The notes beneath the pieces were generated by a model. It was not told where the DNA came from, ran no database searches, and worked only from the letters and a program-made list of their open reading frames with translations. The translations under genes and the position numbers were made by a program. 64,000 nucleotides of DNA from Corynebacterium cystitidis (GTDB lineage: Bacteria > Actinomycetota > Actinomycetes > Mycobacteriales > Mycobacteriaceae): assembly GCF_900187295.1 (NCBI RefSeq), contig NZ_LT906473.1, forward strand, positions 2,170,001-2,234,000, written 5' to 3'. Shown piece by piece: positions 41,741 through 51,401 of the stretch; the first letter of the stretch is position 1, and each line of letters begins with the position of its first letter.

Positions 41741-42796
41741 CTAGTCCTCGTGGATGATGGCCACCGCTTCAGTGATGGCCTCGGCCTGGGTGGTGGGTAG
41801 CACGCCGTGGCCCAGGTTAAAGATGTGGCCGGTTGCATCTCCTGCCTTGATGGCGCGGGCCGCCTCCGCCTTGATGCGGGCAACCTCGGAACGCACCACG
41901 TCAGCACCGGCGAACAGCATTGCTGGGTCCAAGTTGCCCTGCAGCACTCGTGGGCTGGCGAAGCGTTGAGCCACCACATCGAGTGGTACTCGCCAGTCTA
42001 CGCCCATGATCTCGGAGCCTGCTTCACTCATGGCACCAAGGATCTCGCCGGTGGCCACACCGAAGTGGATACGTGGGATCTCGCCTGCCACGGATTCGAG
42101 GATCTCCACCGAGTACGGCAGCACGTGGTCTCGGTAGTCTCGTTCTGTCAGCGCCCCCGCCCAGGAATCAAATAGCTGCATCGCGTCGATTCCGGCATCT
42201 ACCTGGGTGCGCAGGAAGTTCTTCACGGTGGGTACGATGCGCTTCATCAGCGCATGCCAGGTGTCGGGGTCGGCGTGCATCATGGCCTTGGTTTTTTCGT
42301 GGTTCTTGGACGGCCCACCTTCCACCAAGTAGCTGGCCAAGGTAAATGGTGCGCCGACAAAGCCAATCAGTGCCTGCTGGTCTGTCAGCTCGGCCAAGAT
42401 GATCTCGATGCCTTTGGCTACTTCGTCTACCTCGTGATCGAGGATGGGCAGGGAGGCGACGTCGGCACGCGTGGTGATGGCCTGATCCATGACAGGTCCG
42501 CGTCCCGGCACGATTTCCACCCCCACCCCGGCGGCACGCAGCGGCACCACGATATCGGAGAACAGGATCGCACCGTCGACGTCGTGGCGTCGTACTGGCT
42601 GCAGGGTGATTTCGGCGAGCAGTTCCGGCATGAAGCAGGAGTCCAGCATGGAGATGCCTTCTCGCGCTTTCTTGTATTCCGGCAGCGAGCGGCCGGCCTG
42701 GCGCATGAACCAGACTGGCGTGCGGGACGGGGTGCGGCCATGGGCTACTTCAAGCAGCGGGGCGTTGGGAAGGTCGCGACGTTTCATGCACCCCAT
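41741..42796 (-). CDS. hemE: Uroporphyrinogen III decarboxylase HemE
   Basis: A 351-residue enzyme making coproporphyrinogen III. Visible: the N-terminal signature PVWFMRQAGRSLPEY, the catalytic Asp in ILFSDIVVPL, FVGAPFTLASYL, and NLGHGVLPTT at the C-terminus. Cytoplasmic, cofactor-free. It lies upstream of hemY in the same direction. Confidence 0.95.
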   Translation of the reverse strand: MGCMKRRDLPNAPLLEVAHGRTPSRTPVWFMRQAGRSLPEYKKAREGISMLDSCFMPELLAEITLQPVRRHDVDGAILFSDIVVPLRAAGVGVEIVPGRGPVMDQAITTRADVASLPILDHEVDEVAKGIEIILAELTDQQALIGFVGAPFTLASYLVEGGPSKNHEKTKAMMHADPDTWHALMKRIVPTVKNFLRTQVDAGIDAMQLFDSWAGALTERDYRDHVLPYSVEILESVAGEIPRIHFGVATGEILGAMSEAGSEIMGVDWRVPLDVVAQRFASPRVLQGNLDPAMLFAGADVVRSEVARIKAEAARAIKAGDATGHIFNLGHGVLPTTQAEAITEAVAIIHED

Positions 42797-42868
42797 TGTG
42801 GACCAAAAGTTGGACAGAAGGAAACCGTAGGGCTGGCCGGCTCGGACGAGCCTGCCGGGCGCTTCCGG

Positions 42869-43954
42869 CTAGAGGCCGAGCATCTGCTGGGTTGCGGCGG
42901 CTAGCGCGGAGCCTGGCAGCACTTCGGCGTGATGTGGAAGGCTCTCCCAGTTACCGGTATGCAGGTCAGCCTCAGCGGCTGCTCGGTCGTGGGCGAATTG
43001 CTCCTTGAAATCCACGAGTGGAGGCTGGTCGTTTTCCACAGCCCACTCGTTGTACGCCTCATTTTCCTGTTTCACTGTGCGGAAGTCGCCGTCGTGTGGC
43101 GCGTTGTTATCGGGCATGCGGAAATGTTCGTTGACCTGGCCGTCGGGAATGTCGTAGGCCTCTTGAAGTGCCCGGTCTGCTTTTTGCGCGCGGCCTAGCG
43201 GCCCAATCCCCATTGAGGTGATACCGATCACTTCACCAGTGTTGGGGTCGTAGTTGATGCCGCCGGAATCACCGGATTCGTACCACAGCCCCCAGTGCAC
43301 CACAGATTCGGATGCGCGGAACAGCTGCACACCGCACGTTCGTGCTGAGCGCTGCCCGTCTTTACAGATCGGCTGGCCGAAGTTGTCCGTGGACACCTCG
43401 TATGGCGCTAGGTCGGGGTAGTCGCGCACACCGGTCAGGGCGACTGGGGCGGAGCGCTGGTGGCCGTAGTGGTCCACGGAAGTGCTCACGTTGGTCATTT
43501 CAGTACCGGGTGTCAGTTGTGCTGTGGCCCAGTCGGGCGCGTTGAGTTTGTACTGGAGAATGTCTGCAACGGTGGCGTCGTCGCTCTCGACCCACTCTCC
43601 GGTTTTGTCACGGTAGGCGATCAGTTGATCACCCCACGTTTTTGGCGCATATACTGCCGGGTTCACTACCCTCTCGTTGAGCCCGAATGGCGAGACGCAG
43701 TGCGCTGCGGTTACCAGCACTTCTTTGCGGCTGCCGTCGGGCAGTGTCACGGTGCCTGCGAAAGCTTGGCTACAGCTGTATCCTTCCCATTCCGTGGGCA
43801 GGTCCTGGTCTTCGCTGGGTTCGGGATAGGCTCGCACGGGTGCGCCTGGGCCTACGGGGGCACCCTGGGCTGCAGGGGCCGCCGTTACCGGCAGAAGTGG
43901 TAACGCGAGGGCAAGAGCGGTGGTAAGGGAGACAAGAGCTTGACGACGATTCAC
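42869..43954 (-). CDS. Secreted trypsin-like serine protease
   Basis: A 361-residue exported protein. The signal peptide starts MNRRQALVSLTTALALALPL and probably is cut after an Ala-rich region near residue 30. The catalytic His is in TAAHC and the nucleophile in SGDSGG; the Asp is probably in the NAPDWATAQL segment. Cysteines in SCSQAF and AHC could pair. A C-terminal helical stretch of about 100 residues follows the protease domain. It lies between the P-ATPase-like gene and hemE; no link to heme synthesis is evident beyond position. Confidence 0.8.
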   Translation of the reverse strand: MNRRQALVSLTTALALALPLLPVTAAPAAQGAPVGPGAPVRAYPEPSEDQDLPTEWEGYSCSQAFAGTVTLPDGSRKEVLVTAAHCVSPFGLNERVVNPAVYAPKTWGDQLIAYRDKTGEWVESDDATVADILQYKLNAPDWATAQLTPGTEMTNVSTSVDHYGHQRSAPVALTGVRDYPDLAPYEVSTDNFGQPICKDGQRSARTCGVQLFRASESVVHWGLWYESGDSGGINYDPNTGEVIGITSMGIGPLGRAQKADRALQEAYDIPDGQVNEHFRMPDNNAPHDGDFRTVKQENEAYNEWAVENDQPPLVDFKEQFAHDRAAAEADLHTGNWESLPHHAEVLPGSALAAATQQMLGL

Positions 43955-44015
43955 TGATGCTGTCTTTCAAGGAAGCTGGTAGATCTTTTTCTTCCTAGCA
44001 TAACCCGGCCAGGGT

Positions 44016-46607
44016 TTAACTTGGGAACTTCTTTGCAGACACCGAGCGAACCTCCACAAATAAGGACATGCCCAGCATCAACACTGTTGCAGCCATCGGG
44101 TGAAGCAGGCCGGCCACCGCAAGCACAATAGCTGTGACGTTATAGACCCACGAGTACACAATATTACGGTCAATAATGGTGCACACGCGGCGTGCCTGCT
44201 CGATCAACTGCGGGATCGCCGAGACGTCGTCGCGGACGACAGCGACCGACAGCTCATCAAGCATGTCGCGGCTAATGTCGAGCTTATCGCCTGCATCTAC
44301 CAGGATGCCCACATCAGCCACCTCGAGAGTGGCTGCGACCGAACGATCCCCTATCATCGCCACGCTGGCGCCCTGGGTATGCACGGCGCGCACGGTCTTC
44401 GGCTTCTCACTACCGCTAATGCCCGCCAGCACAGAAGAGATTCCGAGCAGGTCCGCGAATTTGCGCGCCACCGGGTAGGTGTCGCGCGAGAGCATCACGG
44501 TTTCTAGGCCCATCTCTTCAAGCTTGGTGATAGCTTCCTGCGCGTCATCTTTAATCGGGTCATACAAAGTAATAACGCCACGGTCTTTCCCCTTCCATCG
44601 CACCACCACAGGGGTGCCACCAGCAGTAGCTGCCACGGCCAGGCGCCCATGCAGGCTGGACAGGTTGGTGGGCCTCCACAGCACCGCGTCGACTTGTTGC
44701 AGGTGCGCAGTGCCATCGTCGTCACGCGTGGTCAGCTCGATGCGTGCCTTAAAGTCACCGTCTTTGGTGATCTCATGATTGGTCACGTCGATCCAGTGTG
44801 GCACCTCGTCACCGCCTTCGGCGTGGTCGCGCGCCTCACGCGCAGCCCGCACGATCGCCTGGGCCGATGGGTGGTCCGATTCCATGGACAACGCGCCCGC
44901 TACGCGCAGCACCATATCTGGGTTTTCTCCCCGCTCAGCGGTGATGGTTTCTACATGCATTTCAGGCAGGACGAGGGTGCCCACGCGGTTGAAGATGACG
45001 GTATCGACGTTTTCTAGTCGGCGCAGCGTTTTACCATCCCGGATCATGATCCCGTTGCGTGCCGACGATTCAATCCCCAACCTAATCGCAATCGACGGTG
45101 ACAGTGCCAAGGCGGTCGGGGCCACCGACGCGAGAATCGCTAGCGCGGTGGCCATCGCGGCGTTGTAATTATTCGACAGTGTCACCCACGCCACAAAGTC
45201 AATCACGGCGATCACGATGGCCGCAGGAATCAGCCAGCTCGCCGTCTTCGTAGACAGCATGGTCGCCTGGTTCTGTCGCTGCGACACATCCTGAATCCAC
45301 CGGTGTGTGGCAGCCATGCGGGTTTGGTGGCCGGTTTCTGCCACGCGCACCTTGATCTGGCCGTCGACAATGCGCGAACCAGAAAACACCGGGGAGTTCA
45401 CCTTCACCACGGTGTCCTCGCGGGCGTCGATAAGCCCCGGCTCCAGCTCGGCTAACCCACCGATCACATAGCCGTCGACAGGGATGATCTCACCTGCGTG
45501 CAAGACAATGTCGTCTCCCGGGCTGACCTCGGCCAGCGGCACTTGTTCGATCGACACCGCACCGGTGGCGCGATTACGCACTGAGATGGCCACTTTCGCA
45601 GACGGGTCGGGGCGGCGCTGCTCCATCTCATGAAGCAGGCTTGGCCGTGCCCGCATCGTCCAAATCCTGCCGGCCAGCAGCAAAATCGTCATGCCACAGG
45701 CCACATCCAGAAAAAGTTCGCCGTCTGACAGCCGGGAATGGTTGAACGCGAACCACTTCGGCTCAGAGAACCACCCGATGTCTCCGGCCGGGGTAGACAC
45801 CAGCAGCGCTATCGACCAGGTAAAAGCCACAAGGATTGCCAGGGAACTCGCGCCATCCAAAGCGGTGAGCCCGCGCCGCACACCGCCAACCAGTGCACGG
45901 TGAAAAGGCCACGCAGACCACACCACTACAGGAGCGCTCATCACAAGTGCCACCCACTGCCACGCCGGGAACTGCAACTGCTGGAAATAAGACACCACGA
46001 TCACAGGCACACCCAGCACCAACGCAACAATCAAGCGCGGAACTGTCATCATCTCGCGCGAGGTGTACAACACGTCCGGGTCCCGCTTCATCCGGCGCGG
46101 CCGACCATGTTGGTCGCGCATGAAACCGGCAGTGCGTGCCGAATCCAACGCGCGCGCCTCATCCGCCTGGTGGCGGCGCATCCGGCCACTCATGCCCTTC
46201 GTGCCCCGCAACACCCGCCGCGGCACAGCACCGTGGTGTTCATCGACCTGGGATGCCACAGTGCGGCGCCTTAACGACGAATCCGTCATGACAGCTGTGA
46301 TCCCAAACTGTTGCATCACCGCTATCAACTCTGAAGGATCCATTAAGTCAGGGGCGGTAATCCACGCGGTCTTCGTGGAGAAGACGAGGCGCGCTCGCAC
46401 GCCCGGCAGCTCTTCCAGGGCCCGTTCGACAGCTCCCAGATCAGTCACATCCGGCAAGTTATCAAGGTCAAAGGCGAGAGACGTTTTAGGGCGCTGCGCT
46501 AAATCGCGCACCGGGGCTTCGTCGTTAAGCTCGATGCCCGCATCACGAGCAGCGGCGACCGCCGTGTCAATCGCGTGGGTGACGCTATCGTGTTGAGTAG
46601 AACTCAC
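44016..46607 (-). CDS. P-type ATPase homologue lacking catalytic motifs (pseudoenzyme)
   Basis: An 863-residue protein with the overall layout of a heavy-metal P1B ATPase. It has an N-terminal domain with degenerate HMA-like features, a set of membrane segments, an actuator region, and a P/N domain. The phosphorylation motif DKTGT is replaced by NRVGT (Asn540 at the phosphate-acceptor position), the TGES region reads DARED, the membrane CPC motif reads APT, and GDGxND reads GDRSVA. SMESDHP keeps the HP dipeptide of the N domain. The frame is full length with no stop, so the protein is maintained but cannot pump by the normal cycle. It lies in the heme locus between membrane protein genes and the secreted protease gene. 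Confidence 0.85.
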   Translation of the reverse strand: MSSTQHDSVTHAIDTAVAAARDAGIELNDEAPVRDLAQRPKTSLAFDLDNLPDVTDLGAVERALEELPGVRARLVFSTKTAWITAPDLMDPSELIAVMQQFGITAVMTDSSLRRRTVASQVDEHHGAVPRRVLRGTKGMSGRMRRHQADEARALDSARTAGFMRDQHGRPRRMKRDPDVLYTSREMMTVPRLIVALVLGVPVIVVSYFQQLQFPAWQWVALVMSAPVVVWSAWPFHRALVGGVRRGLTALDGASSLAILVAFTWSIALLVSTPAGDIGWFSEPKWFAFNHSRLSDGELFLDVACGMTILLLAGRIWTMRARPSLLHEMEQRRPDPSAKVAISVRNRATGAVSIEQVPLAEVSPGDDIVLHAGEIIPVDGYVIGGLAELEPGLIDAREDTVVKVNSPVFSGSRIVDGQIKVRVAETGHQTRMAATHRWIQDVSQRQNQATMLSTKTASWLIPAAIVIAVIDFVAWVTLSNNYNAAMATALAILASVAPTALALSPSIAIRLGIESSARNGIMIRDGKTLRRLENVDTVIFNRVGTLVLPEMHVETITAERGENPDMVLRVAGALSMESDHPSAQAIVRAAREARDHAEGGDEVPHWIDVTNHEITKDGDFKARIELTTRDDDGTAHLQQVDAVLWRPTNLSSLHGRLAVAATAGGTPVVVRWKGKDRGVITLYDPIKDDAQEAITKLEEMGLETVMLSRDTYPVARKFADLLGISSVLAGISGSEKPKTVRAVHTQGASVAMIGDRSVAATLEVADVGILVDAGDKLDISRDMLDELSVAVVRDDVSAIPQLIEQARRVCTIIDRNIVYSWVYNVTAIVLAVAGLLHPMAATVLMLGMSLFVEVRSVSAKKFPS

Positions 46608-46654
46608 GGTATGGCCCGACTTTCTTCAAACTACGATCTTCAAACTACGATCTA

Positions 46655-47131
46655 CTAATTAGTATTCTTCGAGATATACGCGCTCGCCTTCGGGCGGAAC
46701 AAGAACAGGGCCGCGAATGCGAGCACCGCCACAATCACTATTGCCGAAAAACCCGCAACACGAATCGCAAACGCCACAACATTAAAAAAGCACGCTATAG
46801 CAATACATACGGCAACGATTCGCCGCGCATTGCGGCTGCCTGTGCGCAAGTACGACGCAGCGCTGACCATCACCAACGCTGTGACAGCATTCACTGCCAC
46901 CATGAACCACATATTACGCAGGTATGCAGCGACGAATTGCTGGGTCGGTGCTTGATCTGGGGCGCCGACCGCCACCATCTGCATCGCGGTGACCAACATT
47001 AAAACAGCACCAACGATGATGAGCCAGAACGCGACCTTGAGCGACCGTGGCCAATCGTTTCCCACGGTCGTGTCATAGCGCCTGTTGAGATCGTCGGGAT
47101 GCGCGCTAAACGACGGGAACATCGAGGGCAT
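46655..47131 (-). CDS. Four-TM membrane protein of the heme locus
   Basis: A 158-residue protein with four hydrophobic segments (VAFWLIIVGAVLMLVTAMQM, MWFMVAVNAVTALVMVSAAS, IVAVCIAIACFFNVVAFAI, AIVIVAVLAFAALFLF) and a polar N-terminus with HPDDLNRRYDT. It follows the 47147-47773 gene by 15 bp and precedes the P-ATPase-like gene. Similar unnamed genes accompany hemB in corynebacteria; function unknown. Confidence 0.7.
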   Translation of the reverse strand: MPSMFPSFSAHPDDLNRRYDTTVGNDWPRSLKVAFWLIIVGAVLMLVTAMQMVAVGAPDQAPTQQFVAAYLRNMWFMVAVNAVTALVMVSAASYLRTGSRNARRIVAVCIAIACFFNVVAFAIRVAGFSAIVIVAVLAFAALFLFRPKASAYISKNTN

Positions 47132-47146
47132 GGGGTGACTCTTTTC

Positions 47147-47773
47147 TTATTTGTTGTCTGTGGTGCTCGTGCTGTTGTTCTGGTTCTTGTTCTGGGAGCC
47201 GCCATTTGAGTGTGTAAACGGGGGGCGTTGATCCTCACCCGTCCACGCCAAAGCTTCCTCTTTGTTAGCAAAGAACACTCCCAGGATTCCTGCAACTCCA
47301 AGCGCGATCTGGACTAGTCCGTCACACGCAACAAGCCACAGCGGAACATCCGATGCTGCGGGCGTGGAGAGGAATACCAGCAGCACACGAAACGCGAAAA
47401 ACAGGGAAAAGATTGACAACAAGCGACGCGCATAGCCAGACCATTTGTGTTGCTTGGCGAAGAGAACGAGCATCCACACCAGCAATCCCACGATCACGAT
47501 GGTGACCAGTGCCATGAATCCGATCGAGAGGTACACCGACGCGTTCAAGACTGACTGTGGCACATTCTGGTTTTCTTCTGCCGTCTGACGTGCTGCCGCT
47601 TTCAACGCCGTGGGATCAAGCAGGCTCATCGTGATGCTCAGGAGCTGGTGGAGCAGCTCCGCACCAACCATAAAAGACCAAATCCAGATCAGGTATGTGA
47701 TCACCTCGGGCGCAGGCGTTGGTGTTGGTTTCTTATCCGTGGGTGTCGGATTACCGTTGGGCATTATCGTCAT
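47147..47773 (-). CDS. Four-TM membrane protein next to hemB
   Basis: A 208-residue membrane protein with four segments and Pro/Thr-rich N-terminal (PTPTDKKPTPTPAPE) and Asn/Ser/Thr-rich C-terminal ends. The ATG at 47773 has AGGGAGGGC upstream; the open frame continues 16 codons further upstream but without sense. It starts 20 bp after the hemB stop, so it is probably in the hemB transcript. The similar size and topology of the next gene suggest related or partner proteins. Function unknown. Confidence 0.7.
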   Translation of the reverse strand: MTIMPNGNPTPTDKKPTPTPAPEVITYLIWIWSFMVGAELLHQLLSITMSLLDPTALKAAARQTAEENQNVPQSVLNASVYLSIGFMALVTIVIVGLLVWMLVLFAKQHKWSGYARRLLSIFSLFFAFRVLLVFLSTPAASDVPLWLVACDGLVQIALGVAGILGVFFANKEEALAWTGEDQRPPFTHSNGGSQNKNQNNSTSTTDNK

Positions 47774-47792
47774 AATTGTTCGTCGCCCTCCC

Positions 47793-48794
47793 CTAGCCCT
47801 GCAGTGCCTTGGCAGCGTCAACTGCGAAGTAGGTTAAGATCTGGTCCGCGCCAGCGCGCTTAATGGACATCAGCGTTTCCATCATTACCGCGTCCAAGTC
47901 GACCCAACCGTTGCGTCCAGCTGCCTGAATCATCGCGTATTCGCCCGATACTTGGTACGCAGCGACTGGGACCGGCGATATCTCAGCAACTTTGGTCAAC
48001 ACATCGAGGTACGGTAACGCAGGCTTGACCATGACGAAGTCCGCGCCTTCTTCGATATCGAGCTGAACCTCCAACAGGGATTCACGCACATTCGCCGGGT
48101 CCTGCTGGTACGTCCTGCGATCCCCCTGCAGCGACGAGCCCACTGCCTCCCGGAAAGGACCGAAGTAGCTGGACGCATATTTCGCGGAGTATGCCATGAT
48201 GAGCACTTCGCTGAAGCCCTCGTCGTCAAGCGCCTGCCTAATCGCCCCGATCTGCCCATCCATCATCCCCGAAGGGCTGACGATATGCGCGCCCGCCCGT
48301 GCCTGTGCCACCGCCATCTGCTGGTACAACTCCACGGTGGCATCATTGTCTACGACAGAGTTGCCCTGGCGATCCGCGGCGACAACCCCGCAGTGTCCGT
48401 GGTCAGTAAACTCGTCCAGACAGGTATCGGCCATGATCATGATGTCGTCGCCGAACTCGCGACGCAGACGCGCGAGATTGCGGTTCAGCACACCGTCTGC
48501 GTCCCACGCCACCGAGCCTTGCGCATCCTTATCGCTTTCCGACGGCACACCAAAAAGATCGATGCACTTAATTCCTGCTTCGGCGGCTTCTGCGACGGCC
48601 TCGACCAGAGAGTCGGGGGTGTGCTGGTAGACCCCGGGCATGGACCCGATCTCACGCTTGGCGTCAATGCCGTCGGCCACAAACATGGGCAGGATGAAAT
48701 CGGACGGGTGCAAGTGCGTCTCAGCCACAAGCTCGCGCAGAACGGGGTTTTGGCGCAGGCGACGCGGACGGCGGGGCAGGTGCAGTGAACTCAC
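47793..48794 (-). CDS. hemB: 5-Aminolevulinate dehydratase (porphobilinogen synthase) HemB
   Basis: A 333-residue enzyme joining two aminolevulinate molecules. The metal-binding loop is DTCLDEFTDHGHCG, in which two of the three zinc cysteines of the E. coli type are present and one is Asp. The Schiff-base lysines are in AYSAKYAS and MVKPALPYLD. Cytoplasmic. A 417-bp gap with its promoter lies upstream. Confidence 0.95.
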   Translation of the reverse strand: MSSLHLPRRPRRLRQNPVLRELVAETHLHPSDFILPMFVADGIDAKREIGSMPGVYQHTPDSLVEAVAEAAEAGIKCIDLFGVPSESDKDAQGSVAWDADGVLNRNLARLRREFGDDIMIMADTCLDEFTDHGHCGVVAADRQGNSVVDNDATVELYQQMAVAQARAGAHIVSPSGMMDGQIGAIRQALDDEGFSEVLIMAYSAKYASSYFGPFREAVGSSLQGDRRTYQQDPANVRESLLEVQLDIEEGADFVMVKPALPYLDVLTKVAEISPVPVAAYQVSGEYAMIQAAGRNGWVDLDAVMMETLMSIKRAGADQILTYFAVDAAKALQG

Positions 48795-49211
48795 AGTGCT
48801 AGTCCTTTGTGGGGTTGCTGGGTTGTGGGGTTGGTCTTGACCACTTTGGTCTTAACTTAGTTGCTCTTTTTCCGTTGCTTTTCATCTTAGGTGGTGGCGG
48901 TGTGGGCGGAACCATTGACAAGCTTTTCAAGTTTTTTAGAATAGAAATAAGAGACAAGGTTTATTGAATAAACAACTTCCCGTTCTTGTCCCCCTCAACA
49001 CCTACTACAACTACGATTGGGTAAAGAAGATTGCTCCCGGGTGGGCTGAAACCGCTTGTGGTCTGGCGGGGTCGCCCCCTGCAGTAGCGCTTTGTCTGGT
49101 AACCACTGCCCAATTAAACGCTGAGCATTGCGCAGCCTTTTCCTGTGTCCCTGCCTCGCCTGGAATCCAATCGCTCCCACCGGAATCAGAATAGAGAAAG
49201 GATTCAAGAAA
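48795..49211. other. Intergenic promoter region between hemB and a divergent membrane gene
   Basis: No gene is supported. A TTG-initiated frame at 48964-49194 is open but has no ribosome binding site, recognisable domain or coding bias. The AT-rich part around 48910-48970 is the likely location of the promoters for hemB (minus) and the 49212 gene (plus). Confidence 0.5.
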
Positions 49212-49649
49212 GTGAACACCACCAACGCTTCCATAACAGCCAAGCTGATCGCGTATTTCTTCTTTGTGATTCTCGTTGGGTGGTCAGCCTTCCGAAACAT
49301 CACCCTGACACCCACCACGGAGGGTGTGATAGGCGTCCTCACAATTGGAGGACTCGTACTGACGACAATCACAGTGACCACAGCCTGCGATGTCGCAGAG
49401 AAGCCTGGCAAAGGCCTGCGAACCTTCATGTTCATTGCACTTGGCATGTGCGGTATTAGCATGATCGTCGCGCTCATTTTTAGCGTGGCCAATCAGACCG
49501 AAACCAGCGTGACGTTCGACTTCGCCCTCACAACCCTCATCATCCTCGGGGTTAGCATCTGGCGGGCCTGGAGCTCCATGCGCGCCAGCTCAGCCGAACC
49601 AGAACCTGCCGGCAAGCAAATCCCCGAGCCAGCTACGTCCCGCGCCTAG
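49212..49649 (+). CDS. Four-TM membrane protein between hemB and hemD
   Basis: A 145-residue protein with four hydrophobic segments and a Pro/Glu-rich C-terminus (EPEPAGKQIPEPATS). The GTG at 49212 has AAAGG about 10 bp upstream; 28 further upstream codons are open but unlikely. It is the only plus-strand gene inside the hemA-hemB stretch, and its stop is convergent with hemD. Function unknown. Confidence 0.65.
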   Translation: MNTTNASITAKLIAYFFFVILVGWSAFRNITLTPTTEGVIGVLTIGGLVLTTITVTTACDVAEKPGKGLRTFMFIALGMCGISMIVALIFSVANQTETSVTFDFALTTLIILGVSIWRAWSSMRASSAEPEPAGKQIPEPATSRA

Positions 49650-49703
49650 CTAACGCTAAACGCGTTCTCTGGACGTTGTGGCTTTATGCTTGACACTTTC
49701 GCT

Positions 49704-51401
49704 TTACGACGACTTCCTGCGCGCCCGCCGCTTCTTGCGTGGCGGAGGGAGTTGACCTGCCGCCCGCAGCTGGGCCACGTGGTCAGCCAGCGCGTCGACA
49801 AGCGACGGAACATCGGCCACCTCAGGTATAACGTCCACACGCAAGCCCTGCTCTTCGGCCTCCGCGGCCGTCATGGGACCGATGCACGCGATGATTGTGC
49901 GTTGGTGCGGTTTACCTGCGATACCCACCAAGTTCTTCACGGTAGACGCAGACGTAAAGCACACCGCATCAAAACCACCAGTTTTGATCATGTCGCGGAT
50001 CTCCGGCGGTGGCGGGGCTGCACGCACGGTGCGGTAGGCCACCACATCGTCGACTTCCCAGCCCAGCTCAGTCAAGCCGTCGAACAGCACGTCAGAGCCG
50101 AGGTCCGCGCGTGGCAGAAGCACACGCGGAACTGGGTCGAGTTCCTCAACGTACTCCGGAAAAACCTCCACAAGCCCGGCCGCATTCTGCTTGGTGCGGT
50201 GCGGCAGCAACTCCGGGGTCATGCCCTTCGCGCGGATCGCGTCCGCAGTTTTCGTACCGACAGCAGCAAGATGCACGCCAGCAAAGGAGCGGGCATCCAG
50301 CCCCAGCTCCTCAAACTTGTCCCACACCGTGGTCACAGCGTTGACCGAAGTGAACACGATCCACTGGTAGCGGCCTTCCACAATGCCCTTGATCGCACGA
50401 TCCATCTGCGCGGGGTTGCGCGGTGGCTCCAGGGAGATCGTCGGCACGCTTTGCGGGATGGCACCATAGCTGGACAGGCGGGTGGACATCGCGGCAGCCT
50501 GCGCCTTCGTGCGAGGCACGAGCACGCGCCAGCCGTACAGTGGACGATTTTCCCACCACGAGTACTTCGTGCGGTCATCAACAGCAGTACCGAGCGTGAC
50601 GACGAGTTTTCCAGGCAACTCCACATCAAGCTTGCCAAGGGTGCCCAATGTGGCATCAAAGGTGCGCTGGAGGCGGGTGGTGCCATTCGTCGTCACGTAC
50701 ACCGAAGTGGCGGGGGCGAAACCTCGCTCAGTCAGTTCGGCAGCGATCGTCGGCAAGTCCTCTGATTCTGCCTGCAACACCAGTGGCTGAGGCGCTGACG
50801 CGAGCTGGTCCCAATCCACATCGTGGGACAGGTCCGCCTCCGTGTAGGTTGAGCCCAAAGCGATCCCCGCAAACGACGGCACCGTCGACGGCAAGCTCAT
50901 CCCGGGCACCACCTGAAACTCAAGGCCGGCCGCGGCAACGGCAGCGATTTCCTCCATGACAGAGTCACGGGTCAGTGGATTACCGGCGACGAGGCGGATC
51001 ACGTCGCCTTCGCCGGCTTCGCCGTCTACAATCGACTGGGCCGATGCCTCCATGACCTGCTGAATCTGTTCAATGCGGGAGCCTAAGTCCGCAACAGACT
51101 CCGACAATTCAGCCGCGGTGGGATCCTCTGGCTTTGGCGGCTTCCGGCGTGCGCCAGCCTCCTTCGCGGCGGCACACATGGCCTCATATTCCTTGCGGGC
51201 AGCGTCTTTTTTATGCTGCGGAACTGGCAACGCGGAACCGACAACGGCGCGTATCTCGGGCAGCACGTCAGGATCCACAACGGCGTACGCGTTGTTCTCC
51301 AACACTTCCCGTGCACGCACGGTGAGTAGATCAGGGTTGCCAGGGCCGGCGCCGACGAAGACGACTTTCGCCGGTTGGGGCGTGGTGTGGGCCATGGTCA
51401 T
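49704..51401 (-). CDS. hemD: Fused uroporphyrinogen III methyltransferase / synthase (CysG-HemD)
   Basis: A protein of about 565 residues. The N-terminal half is a tetrapyrrole methylase domain (VFVGAGPGNPDLLTVRA, later RLVAGNPLTRDS and VVPGMSLPSTVPSFAGI); the C-terminal half is uroporphyrinogen III synthase (WRVLVPRTKAQA, FTSVNAVTTVW, CFTSASTVKNLV). Such fusions are usual in actinobacteria and serve heme and siroheme/cobalamin branches. The end is a basic tail (RKKRRARRKSS). The ATG at 51401 is preferred over upstream codons; 51395 is also possible. It lies downstream of hemC. Confidence 0.92.
   Translation of the reverse strand: MTMAHTTPQPAKVVFVGAGPGNPDLLTVRAREVLENNAYAVVDPDVLPEIRAVVGSALPVPQHKKDAARKEYEAMCAAAKEAGARRKPPKPEDPTAAELSESVADLGSRIEQIQQVMEASAQSIVDGEAGEGDVIRLVAGNPLTRDSVMEEIAAVAAAGLEFQVVPGMSLPSTVPSFAGIALGSTYTEADLSHDVDWDQLASAPQPLVLQAESEDLPTIAAELTERGFAPATSVYVTTNGTTRLQRTFDATLGTLGKLDVELPGKLVVTLGTAVDDRTKYSWWENRPLYGWRVLVPRTKAQAAAMSTRLSSYGAIPQSVPTISLEPPRNPAQMDRAIKGIVEGRYQWIVFTSVNAVTTVWDKFEELGLDARSFAGVHLAAVGTKTADAIRAKGMTPELLPHRTKQNAAGLVEVFPEYVEELDPVPRVLLPRADLGSDVLFDGLTELGWEVDDVVAYRTVRAAPPPPEIRDMIKTGGFDAVCFTSASTVKNLVGIAGKPHQRTIIACIGPMTAAEAEEQGLRVDVIPEVADVPSLVDALADHVAQLRAAGQLPPPRKKRRARRKSS

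Noticed and set aside
48964..49194. 76-codon plus-strand frame upstream of the 49212 gene
   Set aside because: It starts with TTG, has no ribosome binding site, and its composition is not protein-like.
49686..50765. 359-codon plus-strand frame over hemD
   Set aside because: It is a shadow of the HemD frame, whose two domains are recognisable.
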